In this document: piece by piece, positions 5,598-11,746 of the stretch
Layout of the letters: each line of letters opens with the position of its first letter
How positions within the stretch are numbered: position 1 is the stretch's first letter
DNA from: a virus
Reading direction: 5' to 3' (one strand)
Length of the DNA: 47,190 nucleotides
IMG/VR virus record: IMGVR_UViG_3300046656_000662
Span: 1 to 47,190 of that record
Position numbers and translations under genes: made by a program
Notes under the pieces: model-generated
Seen by the model: the letters and a program-made list of their open reading frames with translations, nothing else
The model's database searches: none
Told to the model about the DNA's origin: nothing

Positions 5598-6244
5598 ATT
5601 CGACCGACGCAAAGCTTTATGAACAAGCGCAGGTTCTGGATCTTGCGATTGCGCAGTGGGTGAGGAATCCGAAGCCGTGGGATAGGGTTGAGATGGTGGA
5701 GACGGAGATTAGTAAAAAGCTTGCGCCTGGGTTGGAGGTGTTTGGGAGGCCCGATGCGGTGGTGATGTGGAAGGGTGCGTGGTGGCATGTGCAGCATAAG
5801 ACGGTGGCTGCGGGGGTGCCGGTTGGGGTGTTTGCGGCGGGGGTGAGGGTCTCGCTGCATGAGTCCATCTATGCGGGGCTGCTGCGCACGAAGTATCCGC
5901 AGGTGCGGGGGACGATGCTGAATGTGGTGCGGAAGATCAGCCGGAAGCGGGTGGTCGAGGATCCGAACAGCGCACTTCATATTGAGTTCATCTCGATCCC
6001 GGAGCGCATGACGGAGATGGCGGAGAGGGATTTGTTGAGTGTGGTGGCGCGGATGGACAGCGGCAACCCGCCGACGAGGGCGGATAGGAAGAGGTGTGTG
6101 GGGGTTTATGGTAACAGTCTATGTGAGGCGTACGGAGTTTGTTGGGGAGGTGAAGGGATTGAATCTCTCCCACAAATCAACCCGCTTGAAGGTTACGCGG
6201 CAGCCGTTGGAGCAGGAGACGGCGAAGTTGGTGGCGGAAGTTAG
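5414..6244 (+). CDS. PD-(D/E)XK nuclease, Cas4/RecB-like
   Basis: 276 residues from ATG 5414, 8 bases after GGGGGAGG. The order of motifs matches Cas4/AddB-type nucleases: Cys 15 near the N-terminus, His 42 in GTLAHEAL, Glu 97, Asp 114 in FGRPDAVV, Lys 129 in VQHKT, then a helix with ESIYAGLL. Cys 228, 237 and 243 at the C-terminus could, with Cys 15, hold an iron-sulphur cluster. In the core motif the usual acidic residue two before the Lys is Gln 127, a departure that may lower or alter activity. These enzymes resect DNA ends 5'-3' or 3'-5'. It lies five genes... two short genes upstream of a Sak4-like ATPase, a typical phage recombination module. Confidence 0.85.
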   Translation: MRRVNVSEVLDFIDCEQLHQYHWRDGRGHSGSGPQRIGTLAHEALAKAMVGESPGLVADGVDSTDAKLYEQAQVLDLAIAQWVRNPKPWDRVEMVETEISKKLAPGLEVFGRPDAVVMWKGAWWHVQHKTVAAGVPVGVFAAGVRVSLHESIYAGLLRTKYPQVRGTMLNVVRKISRKRVVEDPNSALHIEFISIPERMTEMAERDLLSVVARMDSGNPPTRADRKRCVGVYGNSLCEAYGVCWGGEGIESLPQINPLEGYAAAVGAGDGEVGGGS

Positions 6245-6425
6245 ACGGCTACAGACCAGACTCGAGATGGATCCACATGGCGGGTGGAGGATTGAGGCGA
6301 GGAGTGCGGCGGAGGATCCCCAGTGTGGGGAGTTGGATCTCGCGGCGAGCAGGGTGGAACTGGCGCTGAAGGAAGTTAGGCTCAGACGCAGGTTGGAGAA
6401 GACGGATGATGGGAATCCTGTTTAA
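6108..6425 (+). CDS. Coiled-coil hypothetical protein
   Basis: 105 residues from ATG 6108. The open frame reaches 6039, but the upstream part is inside the nuclease gene, which it already overlaps by 137 bases. The N-terminal 30 residues are beta-like and basic (VTVYVRRTEFVGEVKGL). The rest is helix with heptads (ETAKLVAEVRRLQTRLEM, ASRVELALKEVRLRRRLEK) separated by a Gly/Trp turn. It may be a small accessory factor of the nuclease. No family was recognised, and the start lacks an ideal ribosome site (AGGAAGAGG lies about 14 bases upstream). Confidence 0.6.
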   Translation: MVTVYVRRTEFVGEVKGLNLSHKSTRLKVTRQPLEQETAKLVAEVRRLQTRLEMDPHGGWRIEARSAAEDPQCGELDLAASRVELALKEVRLRRRLEKTDDGNPV

Positions 6426-6615
6426 GGTACTCGCCACCCTAATGCTGGGGTTAGGATTGGGAGCGCTGATACTGATGTTGGTTGATGTGTGGGGCCAACA
6501 GAAGGATGGGTTCGGGGATTGGGTAGCCACGCTATGGCTGACTGCAATGGCGCTGCTGGTGATCGGGTTGATGGCCCTTGGTGTTCATCTCCTTTGGACG
6601 GCGGGGATAAAATGA
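6406..6615 (+). CDS. Two-segment membrane protein
   Basis: 69 residues from ATG 6406 (ATGATG; either codon possible), after GGAGAAG. It has two hydrophobic segments: residues 4-28 (LFKVLATLMLGLGLGALILMLV) and about 43-65 (LWLTAMALLVIGLMALGV), with a short polar loop QQKDGFGDW between. It is a predicted inner-membrane hairpin. Size and topology would also allow a class II holin or antiholin, but it sits among replication genes far from the lysis end of the genome. It ends at TGA 6613-6615, overlapping the ATG of the next gene. Confidence 0.7.
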   Translation: MMGILFKVLATLMLGLGLGALILMLVDVWGQQKDGFGDWVATLWLTAMALLVIGLMALGVHLLWTAGIK

Positions 6616-7418
6616 GGATCGTAGAAAAGTTGGAGAGTCAGCCTGAGAGGGTTGCGATTTACGGCCCGAGTAAGACGGGGAAAACGCAGCTCGCCACCGC
6701 ACTGCCGTGGGGAGAGAAGTGGGGGGAAGAGGCGGTTTATGTGCCGTATGACCCATCTGGGGAGGCGCTGAGGAGTGTGCTGAATCCGAACCGGGACCGG
6801 ATGCGGATGGTGGTGCCGGAGGGGAAGCCGAACTGGTTGGAGGAGAGCGTGGAGATCGTGACCACGAACTGGCGGGAGCGGTGGCCCAAGGCGAAGACGA
6901 TTATCATCGATACGATGACGGTGTTTTCCTTCAAGCTTCTGCGTCAGTACGCGAACTCGGGGGTTTTCAGCGAGAAGCATGCGGTGCAGCTGGGGGTGAA
7001 GGGGACGAAGAGCTGGCACACGAGCCCGATGGAAGGGGATTATGGTGCGGCGCAGGGATCTATTTCGTATGTGCTGGATCTGCTGATGGAGACGCAGAAA
7101 GATATGAATGTGATCGTGGTTTTTCACGATGACTTCCTCGAGCCGAAGGGCGGGAACCCAGATGGGCTTATTGGTGGCCCGGGGTTGGTGGGGAAGAAGG
7201 CGGTTAAGTGGATTCCTGGGCGGTTTGACGCGGTTTTTAGGATGGAGAGGACGAGTGGGTTGAGTGGGAGTAAGTGGGTTGTTCATACTGCGCAGAAGGG
7301 GATTTGGACAGCGGGGTTTCGGAACGGCAGTCCAAAAACTGCGATGCCCCCGCTAGTTGAGATTAGTGCGGGGGAGCAGAGAAAGTTCTGGGAGAGCTAT
7401 GACTCTGTCGGAGCCTGA
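6612..7418 (+). CDS. RecA-fold ATPase, Sak4-like recombinase
   Basis: 268 residues from ATG 6612, which overlaps the previous TGA (ATGA). Walker A is GPSKTGKT at residues 18-25, and the hydrophobic strand IIID ends in Asp 100 (Walker B). Downstream, MNVIVVFHDDF and WVVHTAQKG fit later RecA-core strands. The size and single RecA domain match phage Sak4/AAA_24 proteins, which anneal or exchange single strands with help from an SSB. The Cas4-like nuclease upstream and the DUF669-like protein downstream support a recombination/replication module. It has no N- or C-terminal DNA-binding domain of bacterial RecA. Confidence 0.85.
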   Translation: MRIVEKLESQPERVAIYGPSKTGKTQLATALPWGEKWGEEAVYVPYDPSGEALRSVLNPNRDRMRMVVPEGKPNWLEESVEIVTTNWRERWPKAKTIIIDTMTVFSFKLLRQYANSGVFSEKHAVQLGVKGTKSWHTSPMEGDYGAAQGSISYVLDLLMETQKDMNVIVVFHDDFLEPKGGNPDGLIGGPGLVGKKAVKWIPGRFDAVFRMERTSGLSGSKWVVHTAQKGIWTAGFRNGSPKTAMPPLVEISAGEQRKFWESYDSVGA

Positions 7419-7605
7419 TGCACTTCAGCTGATGGGAATGGTTTTGGCCCTGGTGGAGAAGTTGGGTGGGGAGACCACGCTCAATGCGAGTGAGGTGTTG
7501 AGGGGGATGGAAGCGGTGGAGGAGGGAAGGTTGGAGTATGAAAGGACAGGGTGGGTTGGGGAGATGAAGATCACGGTGAAGAAGAAGGAGGTAGAGAAGG
7601 TATGA
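7399..7605 (+). CDS. Small helical hypothetical protein
   Basis: 68 residues from ATG 7399, which overlaps the end of the Sak4-like gene by 20 bases and follows GGGAGAG. Two helices (ALQLMGMVLALVEKLGG and ASEVLRGMEAVEEG) are followed by a beta strand and a Lys-rich end (MKITVKKKEVEKV). Similar short proteins with a helix-turn then beta ending are common next to phage recombinases, but no family was recognised. Its TGA (7603-7605) overlaps the ATG of the next gene. Confidence 0.65.
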   Translation: MTLSEPDALQLMGMVLALVEKLGGETTLNASEVLRGMEAVEEGRLEYERTGWVGEMKITVKKKEVEKV

Positions 7606-7880
7606 AGATGACGATTCCGATGACGATTGTGATTGAGGTGCCGGATCCTCCGACGCCTAGACGCAAGCCGCCATCGACACCGAGGAAGCAGGCGTACTGG
7701 ATTCGGCAGAGTAAGCTGAATAAGGCGCAGGTCAGGGAGATTCGGAGGCATCTGAGAGTTTCTGGTTGGCAGCCGAAGACCAGGACTGGTATCCTGAGCC
7801 TCCTGGCCAGGCAGTACGAGGTCAGCCCGAGCGTGGTGGGCAGCATCGCGAACGGGAAGAGCTGGCCGGGCGTTCGTTAA
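7602..7880 (+). CDS. HTH DNA-binding protein with Trp-terminated recognition motif
   Basis: 92 residues from ATG 7602, coupled to the previous gene by ATGA. The N-terminus is a Pro-rich arm (PDPPTPRRKPPSTPRK). The C-terminal half reads LNKAQVREIRRHLR, then LLARQYEVSPSVVGSIANGKSW. This is the common phage HTH unit (helix, then IARxYxVSxSxVxxIxxGxxW) also found attached to HNH enzymes. No HNH motif is present. It probably binds DNA as a small regulator or as an accessory to recombination. Confidence 0.7.
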   Translation: MKMTIPMTIVIEVPDPPTPRRKPPSTPRKQAYWIRQSKLNKAQVREIRRHLRVSGWQPKTRTGILSLLARQYEVSPSVVGSIANGKSWPGVR

Positions 7881-7898
7881 TCACAAACACAGAAAGAA

Positions 7899-8381
7899 GT
7901 GATCGTGGATTACTACAGGATCAGCCCCGCACTCGGGGCGAAGCTCTCGAGCCGCCATCTGACGCCCCCTTCGGACGCCATCGTGTTGAAGAACGGGATG
8001 AAGCGGTGGACGGAGGAGATCACGGTGGATGATGTGGAGTTTACGAAGGACGAGGGGGAGGGGAAGGAGAACCTGCGGGTTGGGTTCAGGGTGAAGGCTG
8101 GGAGTGGTGGATTGAATGATGGGCGGCAGTTCTCGGAGTTTTTCAACTTCTACTGGAACGCAGTGGAGACTGGAAAGCCGGAGAACCGGGCGCAGCAAAC
8201 CACCATCAGTTACCAGAGTTTCAGCGCCATGTGTAAGGCGTTTGGGATGGATGGGTACCCGAGCCCGGGGGAGCTGCGGAGTGTGGATGTGCAGGGGCTG
8301 AGCGTGGTTGTGGATGTGAATGTGGGCCCGGATAAGGATGGCACCCCCCGCCAGCGCCTGTCTAACTGGAGGGCGAGTTAA
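7899..8381 (+). CDS. DUF669-like protein, candidate ssDNA-binding protein
   Basis: 160 residues from GTG 7899; GTG 7905 two codons later is possible. The middle and C-terminus show the DUF669 layout: a Glu/Lys beta strand (NLRVGFRVKAG), Gly-rich turn GLNDGRQFSEFFNF, a helix SFSAMCKAFGM and a final beta strand LSVVVDVNVGPDKDG with an Asn/Trp end. Members of this group in other phages sit beside Sak4-like or Erf-like recombinases and are thought to act like OB-fold SSBs. Its place three genes after the Sak4-like ATPase agrees. The assignment rests on layout, not on an invariant motif. Confidence 0.6.
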   Translation: MIVDYYRISPALGAKLSSRHLTPPSDAIVLKNGMKRWTEEITVDDVEFTKDEGEGKENLRVGFRVKAGSGGLNDGRQFSEFFNFYWNAVETGKPENRAQQTTISYQSFSAMCKAFGMDGYPSPGELRSVDVQGLSVVVDVNVGPDKDGTPRQRLSNWRAS

Positions 8382-8387
8382 TCACCC

Positions 8388-8486
8388 ATGATCAAGCAGA
8401 TGGTGCGGGGAGCCTTGGGGTTCCTCGCGATGGTCGCCCTGATGGCGCTGGTGGCAGTGGTGTCGTGGGTGATCTGGAGACCTTGA
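8388..8486 (+). CDS. Tiny single-pass membrane peptide
   Basis: 32 residues from ATG 8388. After a short basic start (MIKQMVRGA) nearly the whole chain is hydrophobic (LGFLAMVALMALVAVVSWVIW), ending Arg-Pro. GGAGGG lies about 14 bases upstream, which is long. The TGA (8484-8486) overlaps a TTG start of the next small ORF as TTGA. One-segment peptides like this can modulate membrane complexes or holins; nothing here shows a partner. Confidence 0.5.
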   Translation: MIKQMVRGALGFLAMVALMALVAVVSWVIWRP

Positions 8487-8599
8487 CGTGTAGGTGGTGT
8501 GGGGATGGAACGGCAGAGGGGTGGAGGTGTCGGTTGTGCGACACCTCTCCCCTTTGTCGGAGTTGCTGGGAGGAGCATAATGGATTCGATTCGGCTTAA
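8483..8599 (+). CDS. Tiny double zinc-ribbon protein
   Basis: 38 residues from TTG 8483, overlapping the stop of the membrane peptide. It holds six Cys in three Cys-x2-Cys pairs (CRWC, CRLC, CRSC) plus a C-terminal His, enough for two zinc sites. The pair spacing with Gly/Trp between looks like a B-box or double zinc ribbon. A 9-bp hairpin (8524-8547) lies within it, and its last 20 bases overlap the next gene (ATG 8580). The coding pattern is convincing, but the TTG start and small size leave doubt. Confidence 0.5.
   Translation: MTCRWCGDGTAEGWRCRLCDTSPLCRSCWEEHNGFDSA
8524..8547 (+). promoter_or_regulatory. Stable hairpin ahead of the Nmad1 gene
   Basis: GAGGTGTCG (8524-8532) pairs perfectly with CGACACCTC (8539-8547) around a 6-base loop. 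It ends 33 bases before ATG 8580 of the Nmad1-like gene. No T-run follows, so it is not a standard terminator. It could limit or stage translation of the next gene, or be a by-product of the Cys codons of the tiny zinc protein. Confidence 0.45.
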
Positions 8600-8945
8600 T
8601 GGGGATCACTGGATGGTGGAGTTTCCAGCTTTTCAATCTGGGGATTCTGATTTGGAACTGGCCCTGTTGACGCTGTATCAGGAGAAGTTTGAGATCATGG
8701 TTCAGCGCCATAGGAAGTATGGGCCGAACAACATCGCGGAGAGTGGACGGGTTGGGATTCTCACGCGGTTGCGGGATAAGATCGCGAGGTTCTTGAACCA
8801 GAAGGACGACGCGAAGGATGAGACGATGAATGACACGCTCATTGATCTCGCGAATTATGGAGACATCTTGGCGCTGTGGGAGTGGGGGAAGTGGCCGAGG
8901 AAGCCGCATACTGAGGCGTGCGGGGAATGCGGGAGGGATCTTTGA
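8580..8945 (+). CDS. Nucleotide-modification-associated protein, Nmad1/DUF1599 type
   Basis: 121 residues from ATG 8580, after GGGAGGAGC. The central helix pair carries the DUF1599 signature: KYG (46-48), then GRVGILTRLRDKIARFLN (56-73) and DTLIDLANYGDI (85-96). The C-terminus adds a CGEC pair. The family is named nucleotide modification associated domain 1 because of its genomic links to base-modifying and nucleotide-metabolism genes in phages; its chemistry is not well established. Together with the UDG-fused polymerase at 12293 it raises the possibility of modified DNA. The stop overlaps the TTG of the next gene. Confidence 0.85.
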   Translation: MDSIRLNGDHWMVEFPAFQSGDSDLELALLTLYQEKFEIMVQRHRKYGPNNIAESGRVGILTRLRDKIARFLNQKDDAKDETMNDTLIDLANYGDILALWEWGKWPRKPHTEACGECGRDL

Positions 8946-9205
8946 TCCCATATGGGCAGTGTCTGGTTTGCGGGGATTGGGGGCATGGAATTGAAGCGCA
9001 TCACAAACCACCAAAGATGGAGGACAGGATGATCACGCAGGGGAATAACGGGGAGAAGAAGGTTTATGAGGTAGCGATGATTTTGGAGAGCGAGAAGGTG
9101 AAGGTCGTGGTGCTGGTGGCGGACACTGGGCAGGACGCGGTGGTGATTGCGGTCCAGGGAGCTGGAGAAAAGGTGGTCCGCGCGTTGGTGCGGCCGTTTT
9201 GTTAA
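8942..9205 (+). CDS. Small protein with truncated HNH-like zinc knuckle
   Basis: 87 residues from TTG 8942 (TTGA with the previous stop), after GGGAGGGA; a shorter product from ATG 9030 has a strong GGAGGACAGG site. The first 30 residues read CLVCGDWGHGIEAHHKPP, which resembles the first half of an HNH domain, but no second half follows. From residue 30 on there are alternating beta strands (VYEVAMILES, VKVVVLVADTG, AVVIAVQG). Two overlapping products, or two genes merged in frame, are possible. Nuclease activity is unlikely without the rest of the fold. Confidence 0.55.
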   Translation: MIPYGQCLVCGDWGHGIEAHHKPPKMEDRMITQGNNGEKKVYEVAMILESEKVKVVVLVADTGQDAVVIAVQGAGEKVVRALVRPFC

Positions 9206-9215
9206 GGAGCGTCCG

Positions 9216-9575
9216 GTGCGGACGGATTGGGTTGGGAAGATGAGTCCTGGGGAAGCGGTGGAGCTGGGGATTATTACCCAGGATGAGTTGTGGAGATGGG
9301 AAAGGGAACGGCCCGGTAGCTCAGAGGGATTAGAGCAGGGGTTTCCTAAACCTCAGGTCGCCAGTTCGAATCTGGCCTGGGCCACCATCCAACCACAGTT
9401 GGGGTGTGGGATGCAGCATGTTTGCTTTTGGTGTGGGGAGGTGGAGGAGTGTGGGTTTGCGCACACCGATCATCCTCCCACAGACCCAACAGACACCACG
9501 GAGTATGCTGGGGATCAGTATATGTGCGCTGCATGTAGGGAAGGAGGAGATGAGGATGACGAGGCTGGTGATTAA
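9216..9575 (+). CDS. Open frame spanning the tRNA, ending in a zinc ribbon
   Basis: The frame from GTG 9216 (AAGGAG at 9204-9209) to 9575 codes 119 residues and reads straight through the tRNA at 9310-9387. The first 30 residues (VGKMSPGEAVELGIITQDELWRW, split by me for the motif) look like a genuine helical protein. After the tRNA, ATG 9411 begins a 54-residue segment with CFWC, CGFAHTDH and CAAC, a zinc ribbon. Either two short genes flank a tRNA, or the tRNA has landed inside one gene without breaking its frame. The second zinc segment is the best supported part. Confidence 0.5.
   Translation: MRTDWVGKMSPGEAVELGIITQDELWRWERERPGSSEGLEQGFPKPQVASSNLAWATIQPQLGCGMQHVCFWCGEVEECGFAHTDHPPTDPTDTTEYAGDQYMCAACREGGDEDDEAGD
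9310..9387 (+). tRNA. tRNA-Arg (anticodon CCU)
   Basis: A full cloverleaf can be drawn: acceptor GGCCCGG (9310-9316) with CTGGGCC (9377-9383), D-arm GCTC/GAGC, anticodon stem GGGGT/ACCTC with loop TTCCTAA (9343-9349), a 5-base variable loop, and T-arm GCCAG-TTCGAAT-CTGGC. The anticodon at 9345-9347 is CCT, so it reads AGG (Arg). The CCA end is encoded (9385-9387). AGG is frequent in the plus-strand genes of this phage, so the tRNA probably supplements a rare host species. Confidence 0.95.
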
Positions 9576-10026
9576 CCGGGGGATCAGCACAAAGGGTGGG
9601 ACTCCCGGGGAGATTGGGATTGGGGATAGTGGGGGGAAGATGAGTCGCAGACTCGCGTGGACCCTCGAGGACCCCTCTAACCCGCTGCATGTGCGGGCGG
9701 GGGAGAAGGGGGCGATTCCTCCGGGGCTGTATGAACTCGCGCTGACTTGGAGTAATCGGTTTGAGCGTCCACTTCCACTCATCATGGATGTGCCGGGGTT
9801 TATTGGGATCCGGATCCACGCTGGGAACACAGAGGCGGATACGAAGGGGTGTGTGTTGGTGGGGATGCAGGTGCCGCTGATGCAGCTGGATGGGAAGTTG
9901 TTTCTGCGGAACTCGAAAACCGCGGAGAAAGAGATCACCGCGAGGGTGAAGAGTTGGGTTAGGATGGGGAAGGTTTGGGTGCTGGTTCATGGGAATGGGA
10001 CTGAAGACATGACGGAGGCGATTTAG
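9556..10026 (+). CDS. DUF5675 family protein, possible cell-wall enzyme
   Basis: 156 residues from ATG 9556, 8 bases after AAGGAGG; ATG 9550 is in frame. The sequence follows DUF5675: an N-terminal strand with Arg, WTLEDP (36-41), IPPGLYEL (54-61), DVPGFIGIRIHAGN (78-91) and GCVLVG (98-103). The HxGN followed by GC resembles the His/Cys arrangement of L,D-transpeptidase-type folds, so a peptidoglycan role is possible but unproved. It is the only candidate for a lysis enzyme I can point to in the plus block, where no endolysin is otherwise seen. Confidence 0.8.
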   Translation: MTRLVINRGISTKGGTPGEIGIGDSGGKMSRRLAWTLEDPSNPLHVRAGEKGAIPPGLYELALTWSNRFERPLPLIMDVPGFIGIRIHAGNTEADTKGCVLVGMQVPLMQLDGKLFLRNSKTAEKEITARVKSWVRMGKVWVLVHGNGTEDMTEAI

Positions 10027-10251
10027 ATGAAGGAGTTTAGGAACCTCTCAACGTGGATGGTTGAGGTTACCGCGCCGGATGGGAGCGTGGGGCATGGGAC
10101 GGTGCAGGTGATCGCGGAGACGGAGGAAGATGCGGTGGCGCGGGTAAGGGAGTATTTGCCTGCGGGGAGTGGGGTTGGTGCGGTGAGTAAGGGGCAGTTG
10201 GTGTTAGCGGAGACGAAGCACACTTTCGACACGATTCTTGTGGTGAAGTAG
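10027..10251 (+). CDS. Small hypothetical protein
   Basis: 74 residues starting at ATG 10027, directly after the TAG of the DUF5675 gene. A beta-alpha-beta pattern is visible: strand TWMVEVTAPDG, strand GTVQVIAE, helix TEEDAVARVREYL, final strand TFDTILVV. This is the layout of a small ferredoxin-like or double-psi fold seen in many phage accessory proteins. No family was recognised. The immediate apposition to the DUF5675 gene suggests translational coupling. Confidence 0.65.
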   Translation: MKEFRNLSTWMVEVTAPDGSVGHGTVQVIAETEEDAVARVREYLPAGSGVGAVSKGQLVLAETKHTFDTILVVK

Positions 10252-10259
10252 GAGATGAG

Positions 10260-11075
10260 ATGACGACAAGGCAGAAGGTTGGGACTGGGGTTTTGGTTGC
10301 GGTGGTGGTGCTGGTGCTGTCGTGGGTGATGGGGTTGAAGGCGGCGTTTGCGCAGGTCCCAACGAGCGACCCGGGCTACACCGAGAGCACCGGCTGCCAG
10401 CTTCAGAATGAGGCTCGAACGTGCGGCGAGTCGAGGATCGTGGATGGGGATCAGGTCTGGTTCGCACCGCACAGCGGGGTGGAGTGGAACCATCAGACGA
10501 TCTGTTGTGCGGAGGATCTGGCCGATCACAACCCGGAGGCGTATGCGAAGGAGAGCTTCCAGGGGGCGCGGCCACAGGATGTTGAGATCAGCGTTCGACT
10601 CACGATCAAGCCGGGAGTCACGGTCAGCACGCCCTACGAGCAGTACGTGGTCAAGCCGACTGGCTTCGACTGGGCAGGGAGCCCCGAGTTGTTCAATTGT
10701 GGGGATGGGTCGTATCTCGTGGCCTACTACTTCTACGGTGTGACGAGTGCGGCATCGAACTGGCTCGCTGCGTTCGGGCAGGCCATGAACGACTGGCATG
10801 ACACCCAGACGAATCACTTCGTCTTTGGGATGCAGTTCGATAAGAACACGTTTACCCAGTTGCATGAGCTATGCGGCGGGCAGTACTCGTGGGTCGTGTA
10901 TCACTGGAACCATCCGGGTGGACCAGGAGGCACGCCGTTTCGCTGTACTGGGAAGGGCACGGGTATCACTCAGGGGAATCACGGTGATGATGATGGGGAT
11001 TTGGGGAAGAGCGCTGCAGACAGCGTTGGTGTGAAGCCGATGAGTTGGACGGGTGTGAAGGTACTGATGAAGTGA
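10260..11075 (+). CDS. Secreted Cys-rich protein
   Basis: 271 residues from ATG 10260, after AGGAGATG. Residues 1-31 are a textbook signal peptide: basic start (TTRQK), hydrophobic core (VLVAVVVLVLSWVMG), cleavage motif AAFA before Gln. The mature part has eight or more Cys, many Trp/Tyr and patches such as WFAPHSGVEWNHQTICC and DWHDTQTNHFVFGMQ. It is likely exported and disulphide-bonded. Base use is more balanced than in the G-rich neighbours, which suggests transfer from a bacterial source. Export from the infected cell fits an exclusion or envelope-modifying role, but I recognise no family. Confidence 0.7.
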   Translation: MTTRQKVGTGVLVAVVVLVLSWVMGLKAAFAQVPTSDPGYTESTGCQLQNEARTCGESRIVDGDQVWFAPHSGVEWNHQTICCAEDLADHNPEAYAKESFQGARPQDVEISVRLTIKPGVTVSTPYEQYVVKPTGFDWAGSPELFNCGDGSYLVAYYFYGVTSAASNWLAAFGQAMNDWHDTQTNHFVFGMQFDKNTFTQLHELCGGQYSWVVYHWNHPGGPGGTPFRCTGKGTGITQGNHGDDDGDLGKSAADSVGVKPMSWTGVKVLMK

Positions 11076-11150
11076 GGGTTGGGAGGGGGGTTGGTGGCCT
11101 ACGATGCAAGGTTTCGCTGGCCTCCCTCCTTTTTCTACGGGGAGAATGGG

Positions 11151-11531
11151 ATGATCAAGGAACTCAAGTTCGAAGCGGCGCAGTGTGAGTGTGGGGATTT
11201 GATGTGTAAGAATGGCCCGTATGGGGCGGCGGTTGCGAGTGGGATTGAGGCGGTGGATGGGTTTGTCATTGGGACAGAGCTCTCGAAGATGCTGGGGTTG
11301 GGGAAGATTCGAGGGACGGCTGGGTACTTTGGGACGCTGAAGATCAGCAACACCCCGAAGCGGGGATGGAAGAAGCTGGTGTTTAAGGTGGTTGATGGGG
11401 ATGCGGACCTTCAGGTCTCGAAGAATTATACTGAGAGATTCTGTGTTGATGGGCTGAAGGCGATTGGGATCATCGCGAAGGATGGCGGGAAGCTGTGGGT
11501 GAAGGGGTCAAGCGGAAAAGAAAAAACGTAA
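11151..11531 (+). CDS. Hypothetical protein with N-terminal Cys cluster
   Basis: 126 residues from ATG 11151; the frame opens at 11079 but GGGGAGAATGGG points to this start. Residues 12-19 contain CECGDLMC, then a Gly-rich beta-sheet region (GTAGYFGTLKISN, WKKLVFKVVDGDADL). The Cys are few and clustered, so a zinc site is plausible. It overlaps the next gene's start (GTG 11495) by 37 bases. No family was recognised. Confidence 0.6.
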   Translation: MIKELKFEAAQCECGDLMCKNGPYGAAVASGIEAVDGFVIGTELSKMLGLGKIRGTAGYFGTLKISNTPKRGWKKLVFKVVDGDADLQVSKNYTERFCVDGLKAIGIIAKDGGKLWVKGSSGKEKT

Positions 11532-11746
11532 GGGCGGACTCTGCGGCACAGAGATTGCGGCGCGCTGACAAGCGGATGCGGGGGGAGTGCAGGGACTGTA
11601 CACTCCCGGCGCTCAGAAACCGCTCACAGTGCATGCGGCATGGGATCAGGGCCAGGGCAGCGAATCGGAGGTCCTGGCAGGGCAAGCATCCTTCGTTTGC
11701 TCCGGAGAAGATCCAGGAGCTGTGGAGGATTGAGGAGGAAGCATGA
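11495..11746 (+). CDS. Small basic zinc-finger protein
   Basis: 83 residues from GTG 11495, read over the end of the previous gene. It is very basic at the N-terminus (KRKRKNVRAD and RLRRADKRMRG). The centre is CRDCTLPALRNRSQCMRHGIRARAANRR, given here as the Cys-x2-Cys...Cys-x2-His motif at about residues 32-49. This is the widespread phage zinc unit C-x2-C-x10-C-x2-H followed by an Arg-rich helix, probably nucleic-acid binding. It ends at TGA 11744-11746, overlapping ATG 11743. Confidence 0.65.
   Translation: MGEGVKRKRKNVRADSAAQRLRRADKRMRGECRDCTLPALRNRSQCMRHGIRARAANRRSWQGKHPSFAPEKIQELWRIEEEA

Noticed and set aside
6585-7286. Minus-strand frame of 233 residues opposite the Sak4-like gene
   Set aside because: Antisense of a clear Walker A/B protein; Arg/Pro/His-rich and without motif or ribosome site.
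7899-8381. Classical SSB with acidic tail
   Set aside because: No acidic C-terminal tip and no clear OB-fold signature of bacterial SSB; DUF669-like layout is closer.
9330-9990. Minus-strand frames of 202 and 214 residues opposite the tRNA and DUF5675 gene
   Set aside because: They run through a well-folded tRNA and oppose a recognised family.
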